From contig NZ_VRTT01000053.1 in assembly GCF_008017805.1 (NCBI RefSeq), positions 1 through 53,029 on the forward strand: 53,029 bases of DNA. The letters are read 5' to 3'. Below, piece by piece: positions 28,859-38,138 of this stretch. The notes under the pieces were generated by a model. The model did not search any database and had not been told where the DNA came from. It saw nothing but the letters and a program-made list of their open reading frames with translations. Source of the stretch: Paenibacillus sp. N3.4. Its GTDB lineage: Bacteria > Bacillota > Bacilli > Paenibacillales > NBRC-103111. Within the stretch, counting starts at the first letter, position 1. Each line of letters opens with the position of its first letter. A program made the translations under genes and the position numbers.

Positions 28859-31800
28859 ATGATAAATAAAATGCGATTGAAAGTAACGAGCCTAGTTTTA
28901 GTTTTTACCATGACAGCAGTTATACTCCAAGGGTTTGTTGCCCCGCTTGTACCCTACGCAAACGATAAAATGACAGCTTTAGCTGCGGCGTCTAATCCGG
29001 TTATCTCACAAATAAATCCAAGTGAAGACACCTATGTCAGAAGTGGAGGGAACGCGAATACGAATTTTGGATCCTCTACAACACTAGGTGTAAAGAGTTT
29101 TGATGCAGATATCAATATTAACCGGCAAGCTTTCATGAAATATGATTTAAGCACTTTTACAGGTGAGATCGGATCGGCCAAGTTAAAGATATATGCCATT
29201 GACACGGAAAATTCAACGATCGGCGTTCAATTGTTTGGCATGGAAGACGATGCATGGAAAGGAAACACGGTAACCTGGAATACCAAGCCAATTCCCGAAC
29301 ATTATATAACCAATATCAATGTTGGCAAAATAGCGAGTTGGTATGAAATCGATGTGACGGCATTTGTGAAAAAGCAAAAGGCATTGGATCAAACGGTAAG
29401 TTTCGCTTTTTTGGAGCAAGCGGCAAAAGGCCATGCTGTGAACATCAACAGCGTGGAGAATACGGAGAACCGTCCGTATTTGGAGATTTCTGCTGATCGC
29501 GTAAATGCAAGCGCTCCCAATTGGCCGTCTGGAGGATCCGTCAACATTTCAAACGTGAGCGCAACAAGCCTGCAGTTGAACTGGTCGGCAGCTGCAGACC
29601 CTACAGGCGTGACTAGCTATACCATTTATCAAAATGGAAATGTCATTGGCACGGTTGGCGGATCGGTAACCTCGTATACGGTGACAGGATTGCAGGTCGG
29701 ACAGAAGGTTACGTTCACGGTTGAAAGCGGTAATGCCCTGAATCAATGGAGTAACGATGGGCCCTATGTGACCGTAACGTTGCCCAACCCTAAACAGACG
29801 GTTTTGCTGCCACTCGAGGACACCTATGTCCGGGGCGGAGGGAATGCGAATGATAACTATGGAACATCTGCGTTGCTAGGCGTGAAGAATTTTGCTGCAG
29901 ATGCCAACTTAAACCGGCAGGCGTATATGAAATATGATTTAAACTATTTTGCCAGCGAGATCGCCTCGGCCAAATTAAAGATATATGCCATTGATACCGA
30001 GAATTCGACGATTGGTGTCCAAGTCTTTGGCATGGAGAATGATTCATGGAAAGCAAACACGGTAACTTGGAATACGAAGCCTGGTCCTGATACTTATATA
30101 GCTAATATCGATGTAGGCAAAACGGCGGGCTGGTATGAAATTGATGTAACGGCATTCGTGAAACGGCAAAAGGCGTTGGACCAGACGGTCAGTTTCGCGT
30201 TCTTGGAGCAAGCTGCACAAGGTCATGCTGTGCAGATCAACAGTATGGAAAACACGGTGAACCGTCCATATCTGGAACTTTCCACATACCGTGTAAATGC
30301 AAACGCTCCCAATTGGCCATCCGGGGGAAGTCTCACCGTTTCGGATCTCAACGAAACGGGCATGCAATTAAACTGGTCGGCTGCGGCGGACCCTGTAGGC
30401 GTGACCGGTTATAAAATTTATCAAAACGGCATCGTCTTGGGGACGGTTGCCGGTACGGCAAGCACTTATACGGTTACGGGGCTGCAAATCGATCAAAAGT
30501 ACACGTTTAAGGTCGAGGCTGTTAACGGTTTGAATCAATGGAGCACGGATGGCCCCTTTATTACAACGATGTTGCCATCCACCAAACTGGTACAGCTTCG
30601 TCCGGGCAATGTGTTTATCGATCATGAAGCTATTCAATTTAAGGTCATTACCACAAGACCAAACGTAGCTTGGACAGTCTATGACTATCAAGGAGCTGCG
30701 GTATCTGCGGGGAACAGTCCGGTTGCTCAGGGTGAGTCCATAGTGACGGTTCCTTTTACAAAATTCGGTTATTTCACCTTACAAATCAAAGTTGAATCGA
30801 ACAACAGCGATCCCATTACCATCAAAACTCCATTTGCCGTGCTTTCTCCCCTAGATCAATCAGGGCGTGAGAATTCACCGTTCGGGATGGCTACCCATCT
30901 GCACCGTATCCCGCCGGCAGATGCTGCTAATATGATAACAATGATGAAATATGCCGGTATCGATATGGTTCGGGACGGCAGAGAATGGAACAGTATTGAA
31001 AAGCAAAAGGGTTCGTACACCTTTTCTCCTTCTCCCGATGATTACATGGCGAAGTTGAACGATGATCATTTTGATTTCACGTTTGTTTCCGGGTTCAACA
31101 ACCCGTTTTACGATAACAATAGCACCCCCTATACCGATGAGGGCCGTGAAGGATTCGCCAATTATGTGAAAGCGTATGCGGATCATTACGATGGCCAGCT
31201 TGATGCGGTCGAGGTTTTCAACGAATTCAACGGAAGCTTCGGGGACAGAGGAAATGGTCCGGCAGATTCGAAACCGGAAAACTATTTTCCATTGCTGAAA
31301 AAAACGTATGAAACAGTCAAGGCTGCGCATCCCGATACACCTGTCGTGGGCATGGTCATGGCTATCGATCTGAATTGGATGGAAAAAGTATTCCAGCTTG
31401 GGGGTATGCAATATCTGGATGTCATTTCCGTTCATCCTTATGTATATCCCGGTGAGCCAGAGCGGTTGGAAAGTCAAATTAATGGCTTGAAGGACTTGAT
31501 TCGAACATACAATAACGGGCAGCTGAAACCAATTTGGATCTCCGAGACAGGCTGGCCGACACAACTCGATAGTCGCGGAGTGGATGAACAGAAACAGGCG
31601 AACTATCTGATTCGTGGTTATGTCGTTTCAATCGCGAACGGCATCGACAAAATCATGTGGTACGATTTTATGAACGATGGCGTTCAACTCAATTATAACG
31701 AAGATAATTTCGGCATCATCCGTAATACCAATGATAAACTGGGCGCTTACACGCCTAAGCCAGCCTATGCTGCTTATGCAACCATGTCAAGAGCGCTTGG

Positions 31801-33937
31801 CGGCGCACAGTTCGTAAGTAAGGATTCGACGGATACTGACATCCGAAGTTACGTATTTGATAAGGATGGTGAACAAATAAGAGCATTGTGGGCTGTAGGT
31901 TCGTCAGTCCCGGCTGTTATTCATACCGTCAATTCGATCCAAATCACGGATATGATGGGAAATACTGATACTTATGTTCCTCATAATGGGAACGTATATG
32001 TGACCTTAAACGATGAGCCGTATTTTATAAAAGGGGACATTTCCGGAGTCGAGAAGGATTCTACGTTCTCCCTGCATGGAGATCCCGCTCGCGTTGGTGA
32101 TCCGATCAAGCTGACATTGGAAACCGATAATACAACATCTGCACCATACTCATTTAACTTCAAGGTTGAAGGCGAGTCCTATCCGGTATTTGCCGAGGGT
32201 GGTCAAAAGGTTACCCAAATGCTGACCGTCTCGAATTTGAATGAACCTGGTACCCGCTTGGTTAAGGGTTTCTTGATGAAAGGGAATGACAAGATCGGCA
32301 TGATAAGGAGCACGGTTACAGCTCTCCAGTCCTATGAAGTCAAGGTTCGTCCCATTATTGCCGACGTAGATACGATGAGCAAAACGCTTCAAATTCAGAT
32401 CAATAATCTTTCTACCACCAAAGGATTGCAAGTTAAAAGAGTCGAATGGAAGTTTGGTACGCAATCGGGAATGAAGGAATTTCATGCTGAGGTTAAGTCC
32501 AGTTCCGCAGAAGTATTTGATATTCCGCTTACGGGTTACGGTCTAGGGGTAACCAATGCGCTTAAAGTGACGGTCTATTTCGATGACTATGATCCGTTCA
32601 CGTATGAAGGCACGGCAGAATTCAACCCCATTAGGCAAGGGACAGTTAACGTTGATGGAGCACTCGATTCAGAAACGGCAGCCGCTTCCTCCACAATCGA
32701 CCTGTCCAAGGGTACGGTCAAGATGACAGGTTATCAAGGCGCAAATGATTTAAGCGGGAAATTTTGGCTTAACTTCGATTCGAATCGTCTGTATATCACA
32801 GCAAGGGTCAAAGATAACACCAATTCGGCACCCTTTACCGGAGCGGACATTTATAAAAATGACAGCTTTCAATTCGCAATTTCGAACGGACTCCCGGGCG
32901 AGAGTCTCAGTTGGTATGAATACGGGATTTCCCAAACGCCAAACGGTCCGCAAATTTATCGCTGGATTACACCTCCGGGAGTAAGTAAAGGGTTGGTGAC
33001 AAATGGCGATCTTGTCGTGACAAGAGATGAAAATCAGCACGATACGATTTACGAGCTGGCGCTTCCTTGGTCGGAATTAACGCCGATCAAAGCTGAAAGG
33101 AACGGGGTCATCAGCTTCTCTTTATTAGTTAATGACAATGATGGTAACGGTAGGAAAGGTTGGATCGAATGGGGAGGCGGGATCGGCGACGGTAAATTGT
33201 CCAATAAATTTCGTTCCATGCAGTGGGTCGTAACAGATGATACCCCGCCAACTACTTTTGCTGCGCTTACCGGAACGAAGCATAACGATTGGTATGTATC
33301 TGATGTCAAAGTTAACCTGAGCGCCACGGATGATCGGTCCGCCGTGACAGAGTCCGTGTATAGTTTGAATGGCGGTGCCACATGGCAGCCATACACGCAG
33401 GAACTTAGGTTTGCTGAAGATGGAGCATACACGTTGTTATACCGCTCAACCGATGCTGTAGGAAATGTAGAGCAAGCCAAGTCGATTGCATTCAAGATTG
33501 ATCAGACTTCCCCGATTGTGCAAATTTCCGGCGTTGGCACGTTTACAGTCGATCAGAACGTAAAGATAGCATGTTCGGCTACGGATAGCGTGTCGGGCAT
33601 CGTTTACAGCGATTGCAACGGGCTGCTGGTCGATAGTCCTGCCTATATGTTGGGGTTGGGCACACACCAGGTATCGGCCACCGCTGAGGATGCAGCAGGC
33701 AACACTACAATCGAAACGTCGAGCTACACGATTCAAGTGTCAGGGGAAAGCCTAATGATATTAACACAGCGCTTCGTAACCGGAGCTGGATCGAACGGAG
33801 TGATCAACTCGCTTGTCAAAAAGCTGGAACATTCGCAGTATGGCGCTTATGTGAACGAGATATCAGCGCAAAAAGGAAAACGGATTCCGAATGAGTTGGC
33901 AGACATCTTGATTGAACTTGCCCACGCGCTAGAATGA
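28859..33937 (+). CDS. Very large secreted modular glycoside hydrolase (CBM96-FN3 x2, GH-A barrel, CBM9-like, FIMAH-like)
   Basis: The 1692-residue protein has a signal peptide (first about 45 residues). Two repeats follow, each a CBM96/DNRLRE-type beta domain (ED-T-YVR-GGNAN motifs near 57 and 321) plus an FN3 domain. The barrel begins near residue 673. The clan GH-A acid/base pair N788-E789 in VFNEF and the nucleophile E896 in ISETGW are 107 residues apart, as expected for families such as GH39 or GH5. Beta-sandwich domains follow, then a CBM9-like domain from about 1262, an OmpL47-like repeat (WYVSDVKVNLSATDD) and a C-terminal helical FIMAH-like domain from about 1634. It should bind and cut a plant or microbial polysaccharide outside the cell. 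The substrate is not evident. Confidence 0.85.
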   Translation: MINKMRLKVTSLVLVFTMTAVILQGFVAPLVPYANDKMTALAAASNPVISQINPSEDTYVRSGGNANTNFGSSTTLGVKSFDADININRQAFMKYDLSTFTGEIGSAKLKIYAIDTENSTIGVQLFGMEDDAWKGNTVTWNTKPIPEHYITNINVGKIASWYEIDVTAFVKKQKALDQTVSFAFLEQAAKGHAVNINSVENTENRPYLEISADRVNASAPNWPSGGSVNISNVSATSLQLNWSAAADPTGVTSYTIYQNGNVIGTVGGSVTSYTVTGLQVGQKVTFTVESGNALNQWSNDGPYVTVTLPNPKQTVLLPLEDTYVRGGGNANDNYGTSALLGVKNFAADANLNRQAYMKYDLNYFASEIASAKLKIYAIDTENSTIGVQVFGMENDSWKANTVTWNTKPGPDTYIANIDVGKTAGWYEIDVTAFVKRQKALDQTVSFAFLEQAAQGHAVQINSMENTVNRPYLELSTYRVNANAPNWPSGGSLTVSDLNETGMQLNWSAAADPVGVTGYKIYQNGIVLGTVAGTASTYTVTGLQIDQKYTFKVEAVNGLNQWSTDGPFITTMLPSTKLVQLRPGNVFIDHEAIQFKVITTRPNVAWTVYDYQGAAVSAGNSPVAQGESIVTVPFTKFGYFTLQIKVESNNSDPITIKTPFAVLSPLDQSGRENSPFGMATHLHRIPPADAANMITMMKYAGIDMVRDGREWNSIEKQKGSYTFSPSPDDYMAKLNDDHFDFTFVSGFNNPFYDNNSTPYTDEGREGFANYVKAYADHYDGQLDAVEVFNEFNGSFGDRGNGPADSKPENYFPLLKKTYETVKAAHPDTPVVGMVMAIDLNWMEKVFQLGGMQYLDVISVHPYVYPGEPERLESQINGLKDLIRTYNNGQLKPIWISETGWPTQLDSRGVDEQKQANYLIRGYVVSIANGIDKIMWYDFMNDGVQLNYNEDNFGIIRNTNDKLGAYTPKPAYAAYATMSRALGGAQFVSKDSTDTDIRSYVFDKDGEQIRALWAVGSSVPAVIHTVNSIQITDMMGNTDTYVPHNGNVYVTLNDEPYFIKGDISGVEKDSTFSLHGDPARVGDPIKLTLETDNTTSAPYSFNFKVEGESYPVFAEGGQKVTQMLTVSNLNEPGTRLVKGFLMKGNDKIGMIRSTVTALQSYEVKVRPIIADVDTMSKTLQIQINNLSTTKGLQVKRVEWKFGTQSGMKEFHAEVKSSSAEVFDIPLTGYGLGVTNALKVTVYFDDYDPFTYEGTAEFNPIRQGTVNVDGALDSETAAASSTIDLSKGTVKMTGYQGANDLSGKFWLNFDSNRLYITARVKDNTNSAPFTGADIYKNDSFQFAISNGLPGESLSWYEYGISQTPNGPQIYRWITPPGVSKGLVTNGDLVVTRDENQHDTIYELALPWSELTPIKAERNGVISFSLLVNDNDGNGRKGWIEWGGGIGDGKLSNKFRSMQWVVTDDTPPTTFAALTGTKHNDWYVSDVKVNLSATDDRSAVTESVYSLNGGATWQPYTQELRFAEDGAYTLLYRSTDAVGNVEQAKSIAFKIDQTSPIVQISGVGTFTVDQNVKIACSATDSVSGIVYSDCNGLLVDSPAYMLGLGTHQVSATAEDAAGNTTIETSSYTIQVSGESLMILTQRFVTGAGSNGVINSLVKKLEHSQYGAYVNEISAQKGKRIPNELADILIELAHALE
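29011..30590 (+). repeat. Two tandem 0.79-kb coding repeats (CBM96-like plus FN3)
   Basis: The stretch starting near 29011 recurs from about 29801 with high identity over roughly 790 bases, both coding for a CBM96-like domain and an FN3 domain. Long shared stretches include the region coding for KLKIYAIDTENSTIGVQ. The similarity at DNA level points to a fairly recent internal duplication. Confidence 0.85.
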
Positions 33938-33943
33938 TGGCCT

Positions 33944-33981
33944 GCCCCGGTTAGGAAGCAATTCTGACCGGGGCTTTCCTT
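33944..33981 (+). terminator. Terminator of the large glycosidase gene
   Basis: GCCCCGGT and ACCGGGGC form an eight-base-pair stem followed by TTTCCTT. Confidence 0.75.
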
Positions 33982-34030
33982 ATACATGGCGATCCAAAAT
34001 GTATTTTCAAATTGAATGGAGGGACTTCTT

Positions 34031-34487
34031 ATGTTTCTGAGGAAGATGGGGATTTTCTTGATGATTTGTCTTGCAGGCATCATCGGTTTACCGCTTAACC
34101 AAGCCAACGCCATCGATTCCGACTACTTTGGGGTGAATGACCCCTTGCAACGCTACACGACGGATTACACAACGGAAATCAATCAAATCGCCGAATCCCA
34201 AATTCAGTGGATCCGCATTTCCCCGGAATGGGGCAGGATTGAAGCGTGTATGACACGGCCTACTTGAATCATTTGGATAATATGGTCAATCAATTGACCG
34301 CAAAGGGCATCCATATTGTCTGGATTTTATGTTATACCGCACCTTGGGCTTCCTCCATGCCAGGGCTTCCTTCACCGGATATAGCCAGGTATAAACCAGC
34401 CAATTGAATAATGCCAGCGATTTTCGTATCGGCAATTATTACGACGGAAGTGTCGAGTACATCCAGTCGGTGGAAGTAATGAAGTGA
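34031..34487 (+). pseudogene. Secreted glycoside hydrolase remnant
   Basis: A signal peptide (MFLRKMGIFLMICLAGIIG, ending NQANA) is followed by IQWIRISPEWGRIEA. A one-base loss near 34245 shifts the frame to YDTAYLNHLDNMVNQL and WILCYTAPWAS, typical of the start of a GH-A barrel. After stop 34405 the remaining text (FRIGNYYDGSVEYIQSVEVM) resembles the last strand of a C-terminal beta domain, so most of the barrel has been deleted. It is related in type to the barrel in the preceding gene and cannot be functional. Confidence 0.75.
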
Positions 34488-34516
34488 TTTTCATAGCAGC
34501 CTTTTCCAAAATAGAA

Positions 34517-35383
34517 TTAGCGCTCCCGCCCTTGCTGCTCGCGGTAATCGCGCGGCGACATTCCCTTCATGCGGTGAAAAGCGCGCGAGAACGTGGGATA
34601 GGAAGAGAAACCTGATTCGTAGGCGACTTGTGAGATCGGCATGTCCGAGGAAATGAGTAGGCTGCAGGCATGACGGATCCGAATCTCATGAAGGAAATCG
34701 ACGAAATGGATGCCGAGCTCGGTTCCGAACTGCGTGCTGAGTTGTGACGGATGCATTTGAAACCTTTCGGACAACGAGGTCAAAGATAACGGTTCGAGAT
34801 AATGGTCGTAAACATGCTGGACAATCGGCCAGATATTCTTGGCGGAATTGGGGCGCTGATCTTCGATCCGCCTTCCTTCCGGCTCGTCACTGCCACGAAC
34901 GAACTGTGCCAATGTTTCGAACAGCAGCGCTCGCAGCATGATCGGCTTCCAGGCTTTCGAGGACTCGTATTCCCGGTACAGCCGTTCCCATAGCCTCAAC
35001 CCCTCCTCGAAATCGTGGCCCTCCAACCGGATATGCGTCGATCTGGGATTATCGCTGCCAAACAGAAGCTCGTGCAAGCCCCAAGCCGATTCCGGGCCCG
35101 CAGTAAGCAGCTTCATATCGAAATTACAAATATACATCTGCAGCTTCTCGCCCGGGGTTGCTTCATATTCGTGAACCTGGTAAGGCAGCAGAAGTACGAT
35201 TGTGCCGGGCAGCAAGTCATGCTCGGTACCGTTGATACGTTCCTTGCCCGTCCCTTCAAGCACGAACGATAATTCGATAAAATCGTGGCGATGGGACGGG
35301 ACCGAGGTGTATTTCTTTTTTTTCATATAAAAAGGAAAGTCCGTTTCGACATTCGGGTATTCAAACAAGTATTGCGGGTACAT
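34517..35383 (-). CDS. AraC-family regulator with N-terminal cupin sensor
   Basis: The N-terminal half has the cupin pattern SHRHDFIEL with LLPGTIVLLLPYQVHE, the sugar-sensing fold of AraC-type regulators. The C-terminal half has the two helix-turn-helix units (HPSQLSTQFGTELG, then SSYPTFSRAFHRMKG and MSPRDYR). Start ATG 35383 is preceded by GGGAGG, though 12 bases away; ATG 35416 lacks any site. It is divergent from the N-acetylneuraminate-lyase-like gene, which suggests it controls that operon. Codon use is more G+C-rich than in the importer region. Confidence 0.85.
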   Translation of the reverse strand: MYPQYLFEYPNVETDFPFYMKKKKYTSVPSHRHDFIELSFVLEGTGKERINGTEHDLLPGTIVLLLPYQVHEYEATPGEKLQMYICNFDMKLLTAGPESAWGLHELLFGSDNPRSTHIRLEGHDFEEGLRLWERLYREYESSKAWKPIMLRALLFETLAQFVRGSDEPEGRRIEDQRPNSAKNIWPIVQHVYDHYLEPLSLTSLSERFQMHPSQLSTQFGTELGIHFVDFLHEIRIRHACSLLISSDMPISQVAYESGFSSYPTFSRAFHRMKGMSPRDYREQQGRER

Positions 35384-35440
35384 GGCACCGTTTCGCCTCC
35401 CTCGTTGTAGCTTCATTATACTTGAGTCATTTTCATAAAG

Positions 35441-35468
35441 AAATGAGAGATTTTATAAAAAAATGAGA
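35441..35468. promoter_or_regulatory. Candidate AraC-type operator (direct repeats)
   Basis: AAATGAGA occurs at 35441 and again at 35461, two helical turns apart and on the same face of the DNA. This is the usual layout for AraC-family half sites. It lies between the divergent regulator and lyase genes. The assignment is by spacing only. Confidence 0.35.
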
Positions 35469-35550
35469 AACGCGTCACTGTATCTGGCGCTACAATACAA
35501 TCATTACGATTCACAACAAGCGCTATGGCGCCAAGGGAGGAAATAAGGGT

Positions 35551-36512
35551 ATGACCACAAACAATGAAACCAAAAACAATGTAAAACATCCTGCGTTTCG
35601 CGGTATTTTTACGGCGCTGCTGACACCGATGCATGAGGATGGCGCAATCGATTTCAAATCATTGGCAAATTTGGTGGAGCATCAAATTAGTCAGGGTATC
35701 CATGGGTTTTATGTGGGAGGTAGCACTGGCGAAGGGTTTATTTTGACAACCGATGAGCGGGAGCAAATCTTGGAGACGGTGGTCCGAACCGCTGCGGGAC
35801 GGGTTACGATTATTGCGCATGTCGGCTGCATCAGCACGCTGGAATCGATCAGACTTGCCAAACATGCGGAAAAGCAAGGCGTCGATGCGATTTCGGCCGT
35901 CGTTCCGTTTTACTACAAGGTGACGATGAAAGAAATCCGCGAGCATTACGAGGCCATTATGGCTGCGGTTCCTCTGCCAATGATCGTCTACCATTTCCCG
36001 GAGCGACTGGGGTCATCCTGTCCATGGACTTCTACGAGCAGATGAGCCGTAATCCCCAATGCATCGGAGTGAAATTTACATCGCTGAATTTGTTTGAGAT
36101 GCAGCAGATTCGGGTGAGATGCGGCAGCGAGTTCCTGATCTTCAATGGACATGACGAGATCTATTCGGGAGGTGCTTATGCGGGAGCGGACGGGGCCATC
36201 GGCAGTACATTCAACATGATGCCCGGCTTGTTCGCGCAAATGTATAAGCTGATTGCGGCAGAAGAGCGGCCTCATATGCCGACACTGCAGGAGATGCAAT
36301 CCGAAGCCAACGAGGTGATTGCGCATATGATCCAATTCGATGTCATCCCATATGAGAAATATATGCTTTACTTGCAGGGAGTTATCTCATCGTGGGCTGT
36401 CCGCCAGCCGCTTAAACGGTTTACCGTGAAAGAATGCGAACAAATCAAGGCATTCTACGTGGGGAGTGACGTGCTGTGTCGTCACCGGAGTGGTACAGGT
36501 ATTGGACATTAG
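35551..36512 (+). pseudogene. nanA: N-acetylneuraminate lyase-like protein (DapA family), frameshifted
   Basis: The protein has the family start FRGIFTALLTPM, the carboxylate-binding GGSTGEGF motif (the lyase form, where dihydrodipicolinate synthase has GTTGE), the catalytic tyrosine in IVYHFP and the Schiff-base lysine in GVKFTS. One G is missing at about 36001, where YHFPGATGV is expected, so the gene splits into two frames. Total length would be about 320 residues, normal for the family. GGGAGG precedes the ATG. The enzyme cleaves sialic acid to N-acetylmannosamine and pyruvate. The YhcH/NanQ-like gene 12 bases downstream supports this reading, although related 2-keto-3-deoxy acid aldolases remain possible. 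Confidence 0.75.
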
Positions 36513-36524
36513 GAGGAGTTTGCA

Positions 36525-36992
36525 ATGATTATCGATACGATCCGTCATAGGCAGGATCACCAATACCAATACGGTGAGGCTGTATGTCGTGCACTCGAAT
36601 ACGTCATCAACTTGAATACTGCCGATATGCGTACTACGGTTGAATTTGAAGGGAAGAACATGTACGTCATGAAGCAGAGTCCAATGACAAAGCAGTTCGA
36701 GGAACAGCTCGCCGAGGCTCATTCCTGTTATGCCGACATCCATCTCGTGTTAGAAGGGGAAGAGTGGCAAGGCTTCGCCTCTACTTCGGATCTGAACCAT
36801 GCGGTTGAAGACAATCTGAAGCAGAGCGACTACATACTGTTCGAGCATGTTGAGAACGAAGGACGTATCCGGCTTCTACCGGGCGATTTCACTGTCTATT
36901 GGCCGGGCGAAATTCACCGCCCGAATTGTCATCCGGAAGGGAACGTGCATCTGGTTAAGCTAGTTGTAAAGATTCACCGCGATTTGCTTTAA
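36525..36992 (+). CDS. YhcH/YjgK/YiaL (NanQ-like) sugar anomerase
   Basis: The 155-residue protein has the family's beta-barrel layout and conserved residues: the E-x-H pair in EAHSCYADIH, the FTVYWPGEIHRP segment and the final LVKLVVKI. In bacteria this family is linked to sialic acid use, where it speeds the opening of the alpha anomer for the lyase; others act on different acidic sugars. TAGGAGGAG precedes the ATG. It is intact while the lyase before it is frameshifted. Confidence 0.82.
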   Translation: MIIDTIRHRQDHQYQYGEAVCRALEYVINLNTADMRTTVEFEGKNMYVMKQSPMTKQFEEQLAEAHSCYADIHLVLEGEEWQGFASTSDLNHAVEDNLKQSDYILFEHVENEGRIRLLPGDFTVYWPGEIHRPNCHPEGNVHLVKLVVKIHRDLL

Positions 36993-37178
36993 TGCGAACT
37001 GATCACATCCTGAACCTTAGCGACGTCCACCGAACTCACCACGGGGGGCCTTTAAATACGTTGCGCTTCAGACCGTGCCTGCAGGTATAGAATCCCTGCA
37101 TTCGAAGGAAGTCGCCACGATTCCGGACATAAGGGCATTTTTTAATCAATCATATAGTCGTTAAAGGAGGAATAGAAC

Positions 37179-38138
37179 ATGCCGACCTTGGATATGCCAT
37201 TAGAGCAGTTAAAGCAGTATGGAGGTCGCAATCCGAAACCTGCAGATTTTGAGGAGTTTTGGAGTCACTCGCTCGACGAAATGAAATCTGTTAACGCGAA
37301 TGTTGAACTGGTTAAGAGTGATTTTCAAGTGCCGTTTGCGGACTGTTTCGATTTATATTTTACTGGTGTTCGGGGGGCGAGAATTCATACGAAGTATGTG
37401 CGTCCGAAACATATCGCGCAGCCTCATCCAGCCATCATTCAGTTTCATGGTTATTCAGGAAACTCGGGGGATTGGCACGATAAACTCATTTATGCTTCTC
37501 TTGGGTTTTCCGTATTTGCGATGGACTGTCGCGGGCAAGGCGGATCATCGGAAGATACAGGCGGAATCAAAGGGCCAACGCAAAACGGTCATATTATTCG
37601 TGGGCTGAGCGATAAACCTCATAATCTGTTGTTTAGACATATTTTTTTGGATGCGGCACAGCTGGCAGGAATTGTCATGGAAATGCCTGAAGTCGATGCA
37701 AATCGAGTTGGGGTCACTGGAGCTTCTCAAGGCGGAGGGATTACATTAGCCTGCGCAGCGCTGGAACCACGAATTAAGAAGCTTGCACCTGTCTATCCTT
37801 TTTTATGCGACTACAAGCGGGTATGGGAAATGGATCTTGCCAAAGATGCTTATCTCGAGCTTCGATCCTTTTTTCGTTATTTTGATCCTCAACATAGGAA
37901 TGAAGATGAAATCTTCACGAAGCTTGGTTATATAGATAATCAGCATTTAGCACCACGAATCAAAGGAGAAGTGATGATGGCCGTTGGCTTAATGGACAGC
38001 GTTTGTCCGCCTTCGACTCAGTTTGCCGCTTATAACAAAATAACAGCGAGTAAGAAACTCGAAATTTTTCCGGACTTCGGACATGAGGGACTGCCTGGAC
38101 TGTACGATAAAATGATCAAGTTTATGCTGCAGCTTTAA
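37179..38138 (+). CDS. Acetyl xylan esterase / cephalosporin-C deacetylase (CE7)
   Basis: The 319-residue alpha/beta hydrolase matches the CE7 length. It has the nucleophile S183 in GASQGGG, the upstream RGQGGS motif, D-x-V-C-P near 270 (LMDSVCPP) carrying the acid, and the histidine in FGHEG. No signal peptide is present, so it removes O-acetyl groups from imported sugars in the cytoplasm. In this setting it could deacetylate O-acetyl sialic acid or xylo-oligosaccharides; I cannot choose. AAAGGAGGA lies before the ATG. A 186-base gap separates it from the NanQ-like gene, so it may have its own promoter. Confidence 0.88.
   Translation: MPTLDMPLEQLKQYGGRNPKPADFEEFWSHSLDEMKSVNANVELVKSDFQVPFADCFDLYFTGVRGARIHTKYVRPKHIAQPHPAIIQFHGYSGNSGDWHDKLIYASLGFSVFAMDCRGQGGSSEDTGGIKGPTQNGHIIRGLSDKPHNLLFRHIFLDAAQLAGIVMEMPEVDANRVGVTGASQGGGITLACAALEPRIKKLAPVYPFLCDYKRVWEMDLAKDAYLELRSFFRYFDPQHRNEDEIFTKLGYIDNQHLAPRIKGEVMMAVGLMDSVCPPSTQFAAYNKITASKKLEIFPDFGHEGLPGLYDKMIKFMLQL

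Noticed and set aside
29011..30590. Tandem repeats as a mobile element
   Set aside because: Both repeats are in frame and code for complete CBM96-FN3 units within one protein, so this is domain duplication.
30875..31564. A 229-codon open frame on the minus strand inside the large glycosidase
   Set aside because: It lies fully within a well-supported gene, has no family-like motifs and no ribosome site; it is an antisense shadow.
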